Assembly (NCBI GenBank): GCA_949317995.1
Contig: OX439048.1
Coordinates: 68,577,375-68,641,374 of the forward strand
Direction: 5' to 3'
Length of the DNA stretch: 64,000 bases
Source: Acholoe squamosa
Lineage: Eukaryota > Annelida > Polychaeta > Phyllodocida > Polynoidae
In this document: in pieces, positions 12,120-25,056 of the stretch
Position numbering within the stretch: the first letter of the stretch is position 1
Layout: each line of letters starts with the position of its first letter
Notes under the pieces: generated by a model
Databases searched by the model: none
Told to the model about the DNA's origin: nothing
Seen by the model: only the letters and a program-made list of their open reading frames with translations
Position numbers and translations under genes: made by a program

Positions 12120-15100
12120 CATTAGGCACTATTGGGTACAGTGAAGGGCTAGTAAGCTAGGTGCAAGGTTTAATGGTATGTTAGGCACCATTGGGCACAG
12201 TCAAGGGCTAGTAAGCAAGTTGCAAGGTTTAATGGTACATTAGGCACCATTGGGCACAGTGAAGGGCTAGTAAGCTAGGTGCAAGGTTTACATTAGGCAC
12301 CATTGGGCACAGTGAAGGGGTAGTAAGCTAGGTGCAAGGTTTACATTAGGCACCATTGGGCACAGTGAAGGGGTAGTAAGCTAGGTGCAAGGTTTAATGG
12401 TACATTAGGCACCATTGGGCACAGTGAGGGGCTAGTAAGCTAGGTGCAAGGTTTGATGGTACATTAGGCACCATTGGGCACAGTGAAGGGCCAGTAAGCT
12501 AGGTGCAAGGTTTAATGGTACATTAGGCACCATCAGGCACAGTGAAGGGCTAGTAAGCTAGGTGCAAGGTTTAATGGTACATTAGGCACCATTGGGCACA
12601 GTGAAGGGCTAGTAAGCTAGGTGCAAGGTTTACATTAGGCACCATTTGGCACAGTGAAGGGGTAGTAAGCTAGGTGCAAGGTTTACATTAGGCACCATTG
12701 GGCACAGTGAGGGGCTAGTAAGCTAGGTGCAAGGTTTAATGGTACATTAGGCACCCTTGGGCACAGTGAGGGGCTAGTAAGCTAGGTGCAAGGTTTGATG
12801 GTACATTAGGCACCATTGGGCACAGTGAGGGGCTATTAAGCTAGGTGCAAGGTTTAATGGAACATTAGGCACCATTGGGCACAGTGAAGGGCTAGTAAGC
12901 TAGGTCCAAGGTTTACATTAGGCACCATTGGGCACAGTGAAGGGCTAGTAAGCTAGGTGCAAGGTTTGATGGTACATTAGGCACCATTGGGCACAGTGAG
13001 GGGCTAGTAAGCTAGGTGCAAGGTTTAATGGAACATTAGGCACCATTGGGCACAGTGAAGGGCTAGTAAGCTAGGTCCTAGCTTTACATTAGGCACCATT
13101 GAGCACAGTGAGGGGCTACTAAGCTAGGTGCAAGGTTTAATGGTACATTAGGCACCATTGGGCACAGTGAAGGGCTAGTAAGCTAGGTGCAAGGTTTACA
13201 TTAGGCACCAATGGGCACAGTGAAGGGCTAGTAAGCTAGGTGCAAGGTTTAATGGTACATTATGCACCATCGGGCACAGTGAAGGGCTAATGAGCTAGGT
13301 GCAAGGTTTACATTATGTACCATTGGGCATAGTGAAGGGCTAGTAAGCTAGGTGCAAGGTTTACATTAGGCACCATTGGGCACAGTGAAGGGTTGGTAAG
13401 CTAGGTGTAAGGTTTACATTAGGCACCATTGGGCACAGTGAAGGGCTAGTAAGCTAGGTGCAAGGTTTAATGGTACATTAGGCACCATTGGGCACAGTGA
13501 AGGGCTAGTAAGCTAGGTGCAAGGTTTACATTAGGCACTATTGGGTACAGTGAAGGGCTAGTAAGCTAGGTGCAAGGTTTAATGGTATGTTAGGCACCAT
13601 TGGGCACAGTCAAGGGCTAGTAAGCTAGGTGCAAGGTTTAATGGTACATTAGGCACCACTGGGCACAGTGAAGGGCTAGTAAGCTAGGTGCAAGGTTTAC
13701 ATTAGGCACCATTGGGCACAGTGAAGGGGTAGTAAGCTAGGTGCAAGGTTTACATTAGGCACCATTGGGCACAGTGAAGGGGTAGTAAGCTAGGTGCAAG
13801 GTTTATATTAGGCACCATTGGGAACAGTGAAGGGCAGGTAAGCTAGGTGCAAGGTTTACATTAGGCACCATTGGGCACAGTGAGGGGCTAGTAAGCTAGG
13901 TGCAAGGTTTAATGGAAAATTAGGCACCATTGGGCACAGTGAAGGGCTAGTAAGCTAGGTCCAAGGTTTTCATTAGGCACCATTGGGCACAGTGAAGGGC
14001 AGGTAAGCTATGTGCAACGTTTAATGGTACATTAGGCACCATTGGGCACAGTGAAGGGCTAGTAAGCTAGGTGCAAGGTTTGATGGTACATTAGGCACCA
14101 TTGGGCACAGTGAGGGGCTAGTAAGCTAGGTGCAAGGTTTACATTAGGCACCAATGGGCACAGTGAAGGGCTAGTAAGCTAGGTGCAAGGTTTAATGGTA
14201 CATTATGCACCATTGGGCACAGTGAAGGGCTAGTAAGCTAGGTGCAAGGTTTAATGGTACATTATGCACCATCAGGCACAGTGAAGGGCTAATGAGCTAG
14301 GTGCAAGGTTTACATTATGTACCATTGGGCATAGTGAAGGGCTAGTAAGCTAGGTGCAAGGTTTACATTAGGCACCATTGGGCACAGTGAAGGGTTGGTA
14401 AGCTAGGTGTAAGGTTTACATTAGGCACCATTGGGCACAGTGAGGGGCAAGTAAGCTAGGTGCAAGGTTTACATTAGGCACCATTGGGCATAGTGAAGGG
14501 CTAGTAAGCTAGGTGTAAGGTTTACATTAGGCACCATTGGGCACAGTGAAGGGCTAGTAAGCTAGGTGCAAGGTTTACATTAGGCACTATTGGGTACAGT
14601 GAAGGGCTAGTAAGCTAGGTGCAAGGTTTAATGGTATGTTAGGCACCATTGGGCACAGTCAAGGGCTAGTAAGCAAGGTGCAAGGTTTAATGGTACATTA
14701 GGCACCATTGGGCACAGTGAAGGGCTAGTAAGCTAGGTGCAAGGTTTACATTAGGCACCATTGGGCACAGTGAAGGGGTAGTAAGCTAGGTGCAAGGTTT
14801 ACATTAGGCACCATTGGGCACAGTGAAGGGGTAGTAAGCTAGGTGCAAGGTTTAATGGTACATTAGGCACCATTGGGCACAGTGAGGGGCTAGTAAGCTA
14901 GGTGCAAGGTTTGATGGTACATTAGGCACCATTGGGCACAGTGAAGGCCTAGTAAGCTAGGTCCAAGGTTTACATTAGGCACCATTGGCACAGTGAAGGG
15001 CCAGTAAGCTAGGTGCAAGGTTTAATGGTACATTAGGCACCATCAGGCACAGTGAAGGGCTAGTAAGCTAGGTGCAAGGTTTAATGGTACATTAGGTACC

Positions 15101-17050
15101 ATTGGGCACAGTGAAGGGCTAGTAAGCTAGGTGCAAGGTTTACATTAGGCACCATTTGGCACAGTGAAGGGGTAGTAAGCTAGGTGCAAGGTTTACATTA
15201 GGCACCATTGGGCACAGTGAGGGGCTAGTAAGCTAGGTGCAAGGTTTAATGGTACATTAGGCACCCTTGGGCACAGTGAGGGGCTAGTAAGCTAGGTGCA
15301 AGGTTTGATGGTACATTAGGCACCATTGGGCACAGTGAGGGGCTATTAAGCTAGGTGCAAGGTTTAATGGAACATTAGGCACCATTGGGCACAGTGAAGG
15401 GCTAGTAAGCTAGGTCCAAGGTTTACATTAGGCACCATTGGGCACAGTGAAGGGCTAGTAAGCTAGGTGCAAGGTTTGATGGTACATTAGGCACCATTGG
15501 GCACAGTGAAGGGCTAGTAAGCTAGGTGCAAGGTTTAATGGAACATTAGGCACCATTGGGCACAGTGAAGGGCTAGTAAGCTAGGTCCTAGCTTTACATT
15601 AGGCACCATTGAGCACAGTGAGGGGCTAGTAAGCTAGGTGCAAGGTTTAATGGTACATTAGGCACCATTGGGCACAGTGAAGGGCTAGTAAGCTAGGTGC
15701 AAGGTTTACATTAGGCACCAATGGGCACAGTGAAGGGCTAGTAAGCTAGGTGCAAGGTTTAATGGTACATTATGCACCATCGGGCACAGTGAAGGGCTAA
15801 TGAGCTAGGTGCAAGGTTTACATTATGTACCATTGGGCATAGTGAAGGGCTAGTAAGCTAGGTGCAAGGTTTACATTAGGCACCATTGGGCACAGTGAAG
15901 GGTTGGTAAGCTAGGTGTAAGGTTTACATTAGGCACCATTGGGCACAGTGAAGGGCTAGTAAGCTAGGTGCAAGGTTTAATGGTACATTAGGCACCATTG
16001 GGCACAGTGAAGGGCTAGTAAGCTAGGTGCAAGGTTTACATTAGGCACTATTGGGTACAGTGAAGGGCTAGTAAGCTAGGTGCAAGGTTTAATGGTATGT
16101 TAGGCACCATTGGGCACAGTCAAGGGCTAGTAAGCTAGGTGCAAGGTTTAATGGTACATTAGGCACCACTGGGCACAGTGAAGGGCTAGTAAGCTAGGTG
16201 CAAGGTTTACATTAGGCACCATTGGGCACAGTGAAGGGGTAGTAAGCTAGGTGCAAGGTTTACATTAGGCACCATTGGGCACAGTGAAGGGGTAGTAAGC
16301 TAGGTGCAAGGTTTATATTAGGCACCATTGGGAACAGTGAAGGGCAGGTAAGCTAGGTGCAAGGTTTACATTAGGCACCATTGGGCACAGTGAGGGGCTA
16401 GTAAGCTAGGTGCAAGGTTTAATGGAAAATTAGGCACCATTGGGCACAGTGAAGGGCTAGTAAGCTAGGTCCAAGGTTTTCATTAGGCACCATTGGGCAC
16501 AGTGAAGGGCAGGTAAGCTATGTGCAACGTTTAATGGTACATTAGGCACCATTGGGCACAGTGAAGGGCTAGTAAGCTAGGTGCAAGGTTTGATGGTACA
16601 TTAGGCACCATTGGGCACAGTGAGGGGCTAGTAAGCTAGGTGCAAGGTTTACATTAGGCACCAATGGGCACAGTGAAGGGCTAGTAAGCTAGGTGCAAGG
16701 TTTAATGGTACATTATGCACCATCAGGCACAGTGAAGGGCTAATGAGCTAGGTGCAAGGTTTACATTATGTACCATTGGGCATAGTGAAGGGCTAGTAAG
16801 CTAGGTGCAAGGTTTACATTAGGCACCATTTGGCACAGTGAAGGGTTGGTAAGCTAGGTGTAAGGTTTACATTAGGCACCATTGGGCACAGTGAGGGGCA
16901 AGTAAGCTAGGTGCAAGGTTTACATTAGGCACCATTGGGCATAGTGAAGGGCTAGTAAGCTAGGTGCAAGGTTTACATTAGGCACCATTGGGCATAGTGA
17001 AGGGCTAGTAAGCTAGGTGCAAGGTTTACATTAGGCACCATTGAGCACAG
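12120..17050. repeat. Higher-order repeat of about 2.5 kb inside the minisatellite
   Basis: Rare variants recur in the same order at a constant distance. The word ctaggtcctagctttacatt is at 13071 and 15581, and the unit with gcaccactgggcac lies downstream of 13621 and of 16131, both 2510 bp apart. The unit with cactattgggtaca is at 12123 and again at 14581 (2458 bp, one unit fewer). So two consecutive ~2.5 kb blocks are near-identical down to private variants. Confidence 0.85.
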
Positions 17051-17975
17051 TGAAGGGCTAGTAAGCTAGGTGCAAGGTTTACATTAGGCACCATTGAGCA
17101 CAGTGAAGGGCTAGTAAGCTAGGTGCAAGGTATACATTAGGCACCATTGAGCACAGTGAAGGGCTAGTAAGCTAGGTGCAAGGTTTAAATTAGGCACCAT
17201 TGGGCATAGTGAAGGGCTAGTAAGCTAGGTGCAAGGTTTACATTAGGCACCATTGGGCACAGTGAAGGGCTAGTAAGCTAGGTGCAAGGTTTAATGGTAG
17301 ATTATGCACCATCGGGCACAGTGAAGGGCTAATGAGCTAGGTGCAAGGTTTACATTAGGCACCATTGAGCACAGTGAAGGGCTAGTAAGCTAGGTGCAAG
17401 GTTTACATTAGGCACCATTGGGCACAGTGAAGGGCTAGTAAGCTAGGTGCAAGGTTTAATGGTATATTAGCTACCATTGGGCACTGTGAAGGGCCAGTAA
17501 GCTAGGTGCAAGGTTTAATGGTACATTAGCTAACATTGGGCACAGTGAAGGGCTAGTAAGCTAGGTGCAAGGTTTACATTAGGCACCATTGGGCATAGTG
17601 AAGGGCTAGTAAGCTAGGTGCAAGGTTTAATGGTACATTAGGCACCATTGGGCACAGTGAGGGGCTACTAAGCTAGGTGCAAGGTTTACATTATGTACCA
17701 TTGGGCATAGTGAAGGGCTAGTAAGCTAGGTGCAAGGTGTAATGGTACATTAGGCACCATTGGGCACAGTGAGGGGCTAGTAAGCTAGGTGCAAGGTTTA
17801 CATTAGGCACCATTGGGCACAGTGAAGGGCTAGTAAGCTAGGTGCAAGGTTTACATTAGGCACCATTGGGCACAGTGAAGGGCTAGTAAGCTAGGTGCAA
17901 GGTTTAATGGTACATTAGCTACCATTGGGCACAGTGAGGGGCTAGTAAGCTACTTGCGAGGTTTAATGGAACATT

Positions 17976-18461
17976 AGGTACCTAACAATTCCAATCAGGC
18001 TTCCCTAGCCCACTTAAAAGGGTCTATATCTCATCTTTTCTAACCCTCAGATATGTGTGGTGCACATATGTGCAGGCACCCACACATTCCTCTGTGAATT
18101 TGTATAATGTAGTTCTTGCCATGAATATGACAGCCGTCAAAATGGCATTAAACATATATTACTCACTCACAATTTTAAAACCTCTAATGGGATCGGGCGA
18201 TAACACATTTTTGCTGACATAAATATGCTATCTAGATTCAATCAGCTGTGTAGGTCTATGTAGCTATAACAATTGCGGGTACGCTCTAAGGTCATCACTG
18301 TTGACCAGTACCCTGCAGGTCACCCCTCCCTGCCTGTGGTCCAGGCCCTCTGAGGCTGGTTGTGTGTGTGTGTGTGTGGGGGGGGGGGGTGACAGGTTAT
18401 GGATAGAGGGATCAGGCAGGGAAACCACCCTGGATTGTCCCTGAATGGTCACTTAAGCATT
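17976..18461. other. Non-coding stretch with a GT/G microsatellite
   Basis: Contains (GT)n followed by a G-tract at about 18360-18390. No exon is supported. Confidence 0.6.
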
Positions 18462-18681
18462 GTACGGCAGGCCAATGTGGTGAAATATGAGTGTTCATTA
18501 CAACAATTGTATGGTAGACCAATATGGTAAAATATGAGTAGTCACTATGACATTGTATGGCAGACCAATATGGTAAAATATGAGTAGTCACTATGACATT
18601 GTATGGCAGACCAATATGGTAAAATATGAGTAGTCACTATGACATTGTATGGCAGACCAATATGGTAAAATATGTATAGTA
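18462..18681. repeat. Tandem repeat, 46-bp unit, about 5 copies
   Basis: The unit starts gtatggcagaccaatatggt and ends gtcactatgacatt. Exact spacing of 46 bp is seen at 18509, 18555, 18601 and 18647; the first copy is diverged. Two diverged copies of the same sequence occur separately at about 19430-19507. Confidence 0.9.
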
Positions 18682-18894
18682 GGCAAATCGAGTAAAGTAA
18701 TTGCGGTCACTATTTACATTTTCTACCACGATTATCACATTTCAGAACGATTTTGGGTGTCCAAACTGCATGATCTGAGTGCTTGTATCACGTGATAAAG
18801 GCACTGAGTTGACACCTGAACATTGACAGTGTTCTTTTTCTATATTATTCCTATATGTGACAGCAGCTCAGGTATCCCTATATAGCATTGACAG

Positions 18895-18990
18895 TGGTAG
18901 GCATCGATAAAGCTCAGCATGGGTGGGAATAGAACAAGGAATCTTTTGATCCAAAGTATTACACCCTATGCATGAGACCACACAGGCCGG
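18895..18990 (-). repeat. Possible tRNA-derived SINE head, minus strand
   Basis: On the minus strand, GGTCTCATGCATAGGG resembles a tRNA A-box region. About 37 bp on, TGTTCTATTCCC matches 9 of 11 positions of the B box. The spacing is tRNA-like, but there is no acceptor-stem complementarity good enough for a functional tRNA gene. Confidence 0.3.
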
Positions 18991-19007
18991 ATGATGATGT
19001 TGGGTTA

Positions 19008-19294
19008 GGGAGTGGTCATTATTTATCAACAGGGGGGTGGTGGGTTTGAGGGGGGACGTAAAACTTTTAGCCCCCCCCTCTCTGGAGGGGGGGGGCTAAA
19101 AGAATTCACCCTCATTTTAGCAAAAAAGCCCGCATGCTACTATAGATCAAAGAGGGGCGCGAAAACTCTCCGCGCCTCCGGCGCGGGGGTGGTGCAAAAA
19201 ATTTTGACTGTCATCGATGGGGGTACGTAAAACATTTCCGCGCGTCCACACAAAAACCCACCGACCCCCTTGTTGATAAATAATGACCACTCCC
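19008..19294. mobile_element. Harbinger-like MITE, 287 bp, TTA target duplication
   Basis: Terminal inverted repeats of about 30 bp (GGGAGTGGTCATTATTTATC and its complement) are flanked by TTA on both sides (19005-19007 and 19295-19297). GGG ends with a 3-bp TWA duplication are characteristic of PIF/Harbinger. The G- and C-rich inner arms make overlapping spurious frames on both strands. A related copy lies at 56667-56892. Confidence 0.8.
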
Positions 19295-19299
19295 TTAGA

Positions 19300-21300
19300 T
19301 GGGTCTTATATCTGGAACCCTTTGGTGGTTGACTTTGTGGCCCAGATAAAAGCACCCAACTTCACCTCATGCTTTTATCTGGCCCTAAAGTCAACTTGTG
19401 CATCCATTATCAACATACATCACATTGGTATGGCGGGCCAATATGGTGAAATGTGATTTGCCACTATTTGGCATTGTATGGCAGACCAATGTGGTGAAAT
19501 ATTCACTGAATACTATTTGAAGGAAGGCAGGGGGACTCTGGCTGAGGAGGAATGACATGGTCTGACATAAGTGCCAGATAGGTATGAACACTCGATCACA
19601 AAACCTTTGGAAAAGAAAGTATGCTTTCTTGCATTCGACTCACAACTGAAAATATGTCTGTTATAACATGCCCCCCTCAGTCCATCAAAAAAGATAAGTG
19701 AACAAAAATGAAGAAATAAAGTACAAAATAATCACTCTTTTTCAGTTTAATAGTTGGCTCTTATTTCAGTTTATTCGGTTTAGCAATTTGTAAACTATCG
19801 TGTTGATTGCCAAGGTGCTCCCTTAGACACCAAAGTGTCCATGTTAAGCCTTTACCTTACCAATGGCTATCTACACCCCGTAGTCTACATCAGCTGACAC
19901 CAATTACCCTGTCTGTGACACTCACTCAATGGATGACCTTATTACAAGGTCTTTGTGTCTGACCGGAAGTAGCTATCTAGGTCAGTATCCAAGGACTCTG
20001 TTACCTAGCAACCAGCACACAGTGAGGTGCAAACAATGACTGTGTCTACTCAAGGACTATCTAGCTGTGCTTTAAATATTCTAGACCCTGGCTATTTCCT
20101 ATACATTTTATTATTCAGAAACATAAATCAGCTGATTTCACAGCTTTAGCTGCAAGGATTAAAGTTTGATATGGGAACCAGGGCTGCATTCATGCATCGT
20201 ACGACCTTACCAGGTTGATTAATTATTTCACCATCAGCCTTTTTATGATAATCTAAGAATGCATAGATATGTAAGTTTATGGACACCGGCGAGATAGTTT
20301 AGGAGGAATAAAATTTCATTTTGGAGTGCTTTTTGTTTCATAGATGTCTTTTGGAAATCTCAAAATGACCTCTTGCTCATGCCTAAACTAGGGGTTCACA
20401 CAGTTAAAGGGTACATAGAAAGGTAGGTATGGTCTCACATACTGTAAACCTACATATTTTCACACAGCTAAATTTTCACGCACCTGGCATAGAAAAACCT
20501 TTTCACGCAATTATCATATACCACTTTATTATTCCATAAATTGTAACATATTGTTGTATTAATCAAAGAATACATAAGAAATTAATACATGGATTGGCTA
20601 GAAGAGCGCTCAAACTTTCTAGAAGAGCGTTCATGCTTCACTGCACACCAGCTATATCAAATATACATAAGTTACATCACCAAAGGAACCGACCTCATGG
20701 TCCACTGCATAATATAATGCTTGTAAGGGTCTAAGAGACCGACCTCATGGTTCAGTGCACAATTTAATAACTTGTAAGTGAATGCAACCGGCCGTTAGGG
20801 GTGCCTGGGCACTGCTGACGCCATCACGGGTGTCTGAGCACCCAAACACTGAACAAAAGCTTACATAAGTCACGACGCCATAACCTTCCGGTCGCTCAAG
20901 CGTCGCTCCTGAGCGACATAGGTCAAATATCAAAGCATTTATGGGCTTATACAGTATAAGGCACATCCTATGTACCCCTAGTGCACCTCATAGGAGGGAG
21001 ATTTCTGTAGAATTGTCTCAAGGCTTTCTAACTGCCGCAGAGTGGTATAACGGGGCTTGGGCTGTTTCAGGCTACTCATTAGTAGGGAATCCAGGGTTGG
21101 AAATTCGACATAGGTTTTTGAATTCTGAGAATAAAAATATTTCATTTATAACTTTTCAAACATTTCCAAATACTCTGGGTACAGCCTATAGGTGGGGTAC
21201 TGCTTATATGCAGGGTATAAGGGTAGTTTATCATGTCCTCTGGTGCTGCCCTCTATGTCGACCTTGCCCCATACACCCTAAGGACCCTCCTATTGTAATT
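19300..21300. other. Non-coding stretch
   Basis: No gene supported. Contains two diverged copies of the 46-bp repeat (19430-19507), a two-copy ~50-bp duplication at about 20690-20785 (ccgacctcatgg twice) and a foldback-family end near 20187. A 122-codon frame at 20941-21309 has no domain, signal or splice support. Confidence 0.55.
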
Positions 21301-21304
21301 GCCC

Positions 21305-21560
21305 TTTAACCCTTCAAAGGCCGCAGATGCTGCAGTGCATCATGCACAGGGGTTGTCATGATGCACTGATGAAGTTCTAACAAATGTGCTTGCCAACACT
21401 TCATTGGAGCATCATGACGACCGTCTAAGGAGTGTATCAACCCTGTAGGGTCGGCATGATGCATGAATGCAGCCCTGGTAAGTTACTCACCAGGCCTACA
21501 TTCATGCATCGTGGCCACCAATTAGCATGAGGCGTAATTAATGGATGAACAGCCGTTAAA
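21305..21560. mobile_element. Foldback MITE copy (GCATGATGCA family)
   Basis: Inverted pieces gcatgatgcatgaatgcagccc and tacattcatgcatcg flank a core ctggtaagttactcaccag. This core is the sequence later amplified at 25530-28645. Confidence 0.7.
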
Positions 21561-22300
21561 GGAGTATAGCGTCCCCTGCTCATTGATTTCAATACCCCCT
21601 GCGCTTATATGAAAGAGGGACTTTTTGAGGTTTTAGCAGTGCTTACAATTAAACATTCTCCTACCCCTGGCACTTATTCAATTATTTCAGACCCTAACAC
21701 TTAAACGAGGCAATACGGGTTGCATTATGACTTTCCCCTTCCAGTCCCTCTATACTCTACTTATCTTCAGTACATGTTCATTCAAAATGCTATAAACCAA
21801 TAAAAGAAAATTGTCATCATAATTAACCGGTCAGCCTATTCAAGGTATAGTTTCTGCACTTAATATTTGTATTTCAACGCACTTGTACAAGACCGGTGGA
21901 TATTCAAAACCCTGTGCTCAAACATCAAAATAATAAAATGGATGTATTGGACATATAGCAATGTGCAGTCAACAAGTATCATTAGTATTGCACCAAGCGT
22001 AGGTGATGCGAGATATCACAATATTTATGAGACTATAGAATCACACTCCCCCTCCCACTCCCCCAACTCTTCACTCTTCCCCCACCCCTACCAAGTATGA
22101 CCCTTCTACTTGATAAACTTTTACTTTACTTAACTAAACCACAGAGACAACCCAAAATTATCCTGACACCAATCCTACCCACCTGTAGCTTGGCAGATCC
22201 TCTGTAGGCAGTTATAGTTAGTAGTATCTTGTAGTTATGTCAGGTTATGTCTCTGGTTGCTGGTGCTGTTGATGTACAATCCACTATGATCCACCCTTAG
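21561..22300. other. Non-coding stretch
   Basis: Nothing recognised. A C-rich tract lies near 22046-22090. Confidence 0.5.
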
Positions 22301-22524
22301 AGCAGCTCCCAGAGTCCAGGACACACCATGAGGTCAGCAGGCCTCACTCACACACCACAGGGGGAGCAGCTTATGGTACATAGAGCAGCACATAGAGTAG
22401 CTCACAGGGCAGCCTGTCACTCACTCAGTCAGTTACTGAGGGGGAAGAGGCAAACAGGGGAGACCCCTAGTGTCAGAATGGAGTACCACCACCACACACT
22501 GTATTACCCCTGTTACCCACAGCC

Positions 22525-22650
22525 TTACCATACGGCCATGAACAACGCCGGCCATGGACAACTCCCGCCAAACATGAAATGTCATCTGACTTGATGAAAG
22601 CAGCATGCTGATTGGTTGATTGGACGTCAGCGGCTGCCCGGGTGCGGGAT
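22525..22650 (-). promoter_or_regulatory. Promoter-like patch: two CCAAT boxes and CRE-like sites (minus orientation)
   Basis: The minus strand reads CGTCAATCCCG, CCCGGGCAGCCGCTGACGTCC, then TCCAATCAACCAATCAGC. That gives two CCAAT boxes (the second an AACCAATCAG consensus) beside a TGACGTCC CRE-like site in locally GC-rich sequence. About 60 bp further in the same direction, ATG at 22555 opens MAGVVHGRM and meets a donor-like ATG|GTAAGG at 22528. This could be the 5' end of a minus-strand gene, but no further exon was found. Confidence 0.25.
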
Positions 22651-23040
22651 TGACGTTTGGGGAGGGAGGGTGGAGGGGGATATGGAGGATGGTGGTTAGG
22701 GGTGAAAGCGGGGAAGGAGATCGAACAGGTCCATAAGTGGAGAGACGGCAGCTCCCGGCTCTTTCAGGAACTGGTGGGGGGGGGGGAGAAAAGAGTCTGC
22801 AGACAGACAGGGAGGGAACAGAAGGTAGATAGAAAGGAGGAGAAAGGAAGGGTAAGGCATGCAGAAAGAGAAAGAGAGGGAATGAAATAGACAGCTAGAG
22901 AGAGTGATAGAGAGTGAGAAAGAGAGGAAGATAGACAAACACACATCCAGTATATTCACAGAGAGAGAGACACACACATACACACACAGAGACAGAGAGA
23001 GACAGACAGACAGAGACAGACAGACAGAGAGAGAGAGGTG
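22650..23040. repeat. Purine-rich and GA/CA simple sequence
   Basis: G-rich from 22655, then (GAGA), (CA) and (GACA) tracts up to 23038. The Ser/Leu frames on the minus strand and the Glu/Arg frame on the plus strand are by-products. Confidence 0.85.
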
Positions 23041-23061
23041 AAAGAAGACCTAAGGAGACGG

Positions 23062-23573
23062 CAGCCACCATTGCAGTGTCCCACCAGAATTTTACCCCCA
23101 GCAGCCAAGATGGCAGCCACCTCTGGAGGGTCCTAACAGAGGTGTGGCCCCCCATAGCCCAGATGGCAGCCACCACTGGAGGGTCCCACCAGAGATGTGG
23201 GCTGAGATGTGTCCCCAGCAGCCAAGATGGCAGCCACCACTGGAGGGTCCCACCAGAGATGTGTCCCCAGCAGCTAAGATAGCATCCACCACTGGAGAGT
23301 CCAACCAGAGGTGTCCCCCCACAGCCAAGATGGCAGCCACCACTGGAGGGTCCCACCAGAGGTGTGTCCCCCATACCCGGATAGTAGCCACCACTGGAGG
23401 GTCAGGCCAGAGGTGTGTGTCACCCAATAGCCAAGATGGCAGCCACCACTGAAGCGTCCCACCAGAGGTGTGTCCCCCCCCATAGCCAAGATGGCAGCCA
23501 CCACTGGAGGGTCCCACCAGAGGTGTGTCCCCCCATAGCCAAGATGGCAGCCACCACTGGAGGGTCCCACCAG
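23062..23573. repeat. Minisatellite, about 52-bp unit, about 10 copies
   Basis: The unit contains agccaagatggcagccacc, then actggagggtcccaccagag and gtgtgtccccc. Length varies slightly in the C-run, so frames drift and several overlapping frames are open on both strands (Trp/Gly-rich). Each unit carries AAGATGGCAGCC, which resembles the YY1 consensus. Confidence 0.95.
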
Positions 23574-24050
23574 ACCAAAATGACGAATTTAGGTCATCAT
23601 CCTGAGCACATGCATAACAGGGACTTGACTTTGGGCAGGTTTGACCAAGTATAGTATAAAATCCTAGAGCCTATTCGGCTTCATCTCAAACGATGACTGA
23701 TCCTATTATGTTCAGGGGTTCGACTTCACAGACCTATGTAAGGCCATATATGTACTTAGACAGGTTACATGGAATCTGCTCCAAAACAATAGCCCATGAT
23801 ACAAGATATCTTTTGTCCATCAAATCATGTAGATTCTTTTTAATTTCACTTTTCAAAATTGTTGAAATGGATGAGCAGTTTGGCACTGACTCTCATATGG
23901 CCTGAATTTAACTCATTAACCTTTAGTAACCTCTCCCCTGCCCCTCCCCCCCCCCCAACACACACATCAGCTTACAGGTGTTATACAGGAGTTCTGCCAG
24001 TTAGTTCACCTTTCTCACACCAGGTGTCACTGGAGGGAGGAGGGCGTCCC
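23574..24050. other. Non-coding stretch
   Basis: No supported exon. A C-run is present near 23938-23957. Confidence 0.5.
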
Positions 24051-24054
24051 TAAG

Positions 24055-24600
24055 GGCTGCTGGTGCAGGCGTGCATCATGCCCATTGGTAGTCATGATGC
24101 ACCATTGAAGCGCTGGCAAGTCTACTCACCAGCACCACACGAGCACCATAAGTAGCCATGACACTCAATAGGCCTCATGTATTAACACATGAGCCTTGTG
24201 CCATACTCATGCTGATCCTTTTTCCCAATGTGTGGCATTGAAGCAGGCTCAGCATGAGTATGGCATGTCAGGGGACAGCCTCAAGCAGAGGCTCTCATGA
24301 TACTCAGGCAGCGCCAGAGACTAGGTGAAACTCAGGCCGATGCTCTTTTTTTCGTCAGTGTTTAACGTGTTAAGGCTGCCTCATTAGCCCTAGCCCCTTT
24401 TTGTTGGTCGGCATGATGCACAAATGAAGTGTTAGTGAGTCTGCTTCATTGGTGCATCATGCCGACGTCCACCGGTGTATCAACCCTATATGGTCACGTG
24501 ATGTAAATGTAGCCCTTGTGACTGACCTGCCAGGCTTACATTCATGTATCATGACAATGGGCATGATGTATTGATGCATTAGCGGCCCTGGATGAATTAC
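24055..24600. mobile_element. Cluster of foldback MITE fragments
   Basis: Repeated words gcatcatgcccattggt, catgatgcaccattgaagcgctggca, and at 24410-24600 a second set ending gatgcattagcggccc. Within it, ccatactcatgctga and tcagcatgagtatgg (about 24210 and 24245) form another hairpin. Confidence 0.6.
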
Positions 24601-24721
24601 GGGTTAGATACATTTGTTAATATAGGGCCTGTTTCTATTAGTGAACTTCTGACAAATTGTCATAGTAACAGGTGCACTTGTTGTAAGTTATTAATATTAA
24701 GGAATAAAACTATAGGTCTTA

Positions 24722-25053
24722 GGGACGAGTCATTTATTGCTAGGCGGGGGGTCTAGATGGATTTTGGCGGATCGGCAGATTTATTTCTGACCCCCCCCCA
24801 TCACTATGACAAAAATGATCGCGACCCCCCAACTGAGTTGATTTTGCAAAATGACCCTCCCCCAAAAAAAAAAACAGTTACGCACGTGGAATGATGCTTC
24901 CATTTGAATTGCCTATATTTAGTTTTGACTCCCCCCAGTGTAAAGGTTTTACGGGTTTTGCCCCCCCCCCCACCATGGGGCATTTTTTTTCAAAATGACC
25001 CCTCCTATATCTAACAAGCCCCCCCCCCCACCTAGCAATATATGTCTCGTCCC
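24722..25053. mobile_element. Second Harbinger-like MITE, 332 bp, TTA target duplication
   Basis: Ends GGGACGAGTCATTTATTGCT and the complement of GGGACGAGACATATATTGCT, with TTA on both flanks (24719-24721 and 25054-25056). The G/C tracts inside both arms resemble the element at 19008, but the terminal sequence differs, so it is a separate subfamily. Confidence 0.8.
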
Positions 25054-25056
25054 TTA

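Larger units (their letters stand above)
8795..17975. repeat. Large minisatellite, 53-57 bp unit, roughly 165 copies
   Basis: The unit runs gggcacagtgaagggctagt, then aagctaggtgcaaggttt and acattaggcaccatt. A common variant replaces tttacatt with tttaatggtacatt, adding about 4 bp. Substitutions and small indels are shared by blocks of units, giving a higher-order structure in the right half. A MITE interrupts it at 11214-11373. There is no open frame of note, because the unit is full of stops. Confidence 0.97.

Noticed and set aside
20941-21309. 122-codon open frame on the plus strand
   Set aside because: No domain, splice signal or composition support; consistent with a chance frame in non-coding DNA.
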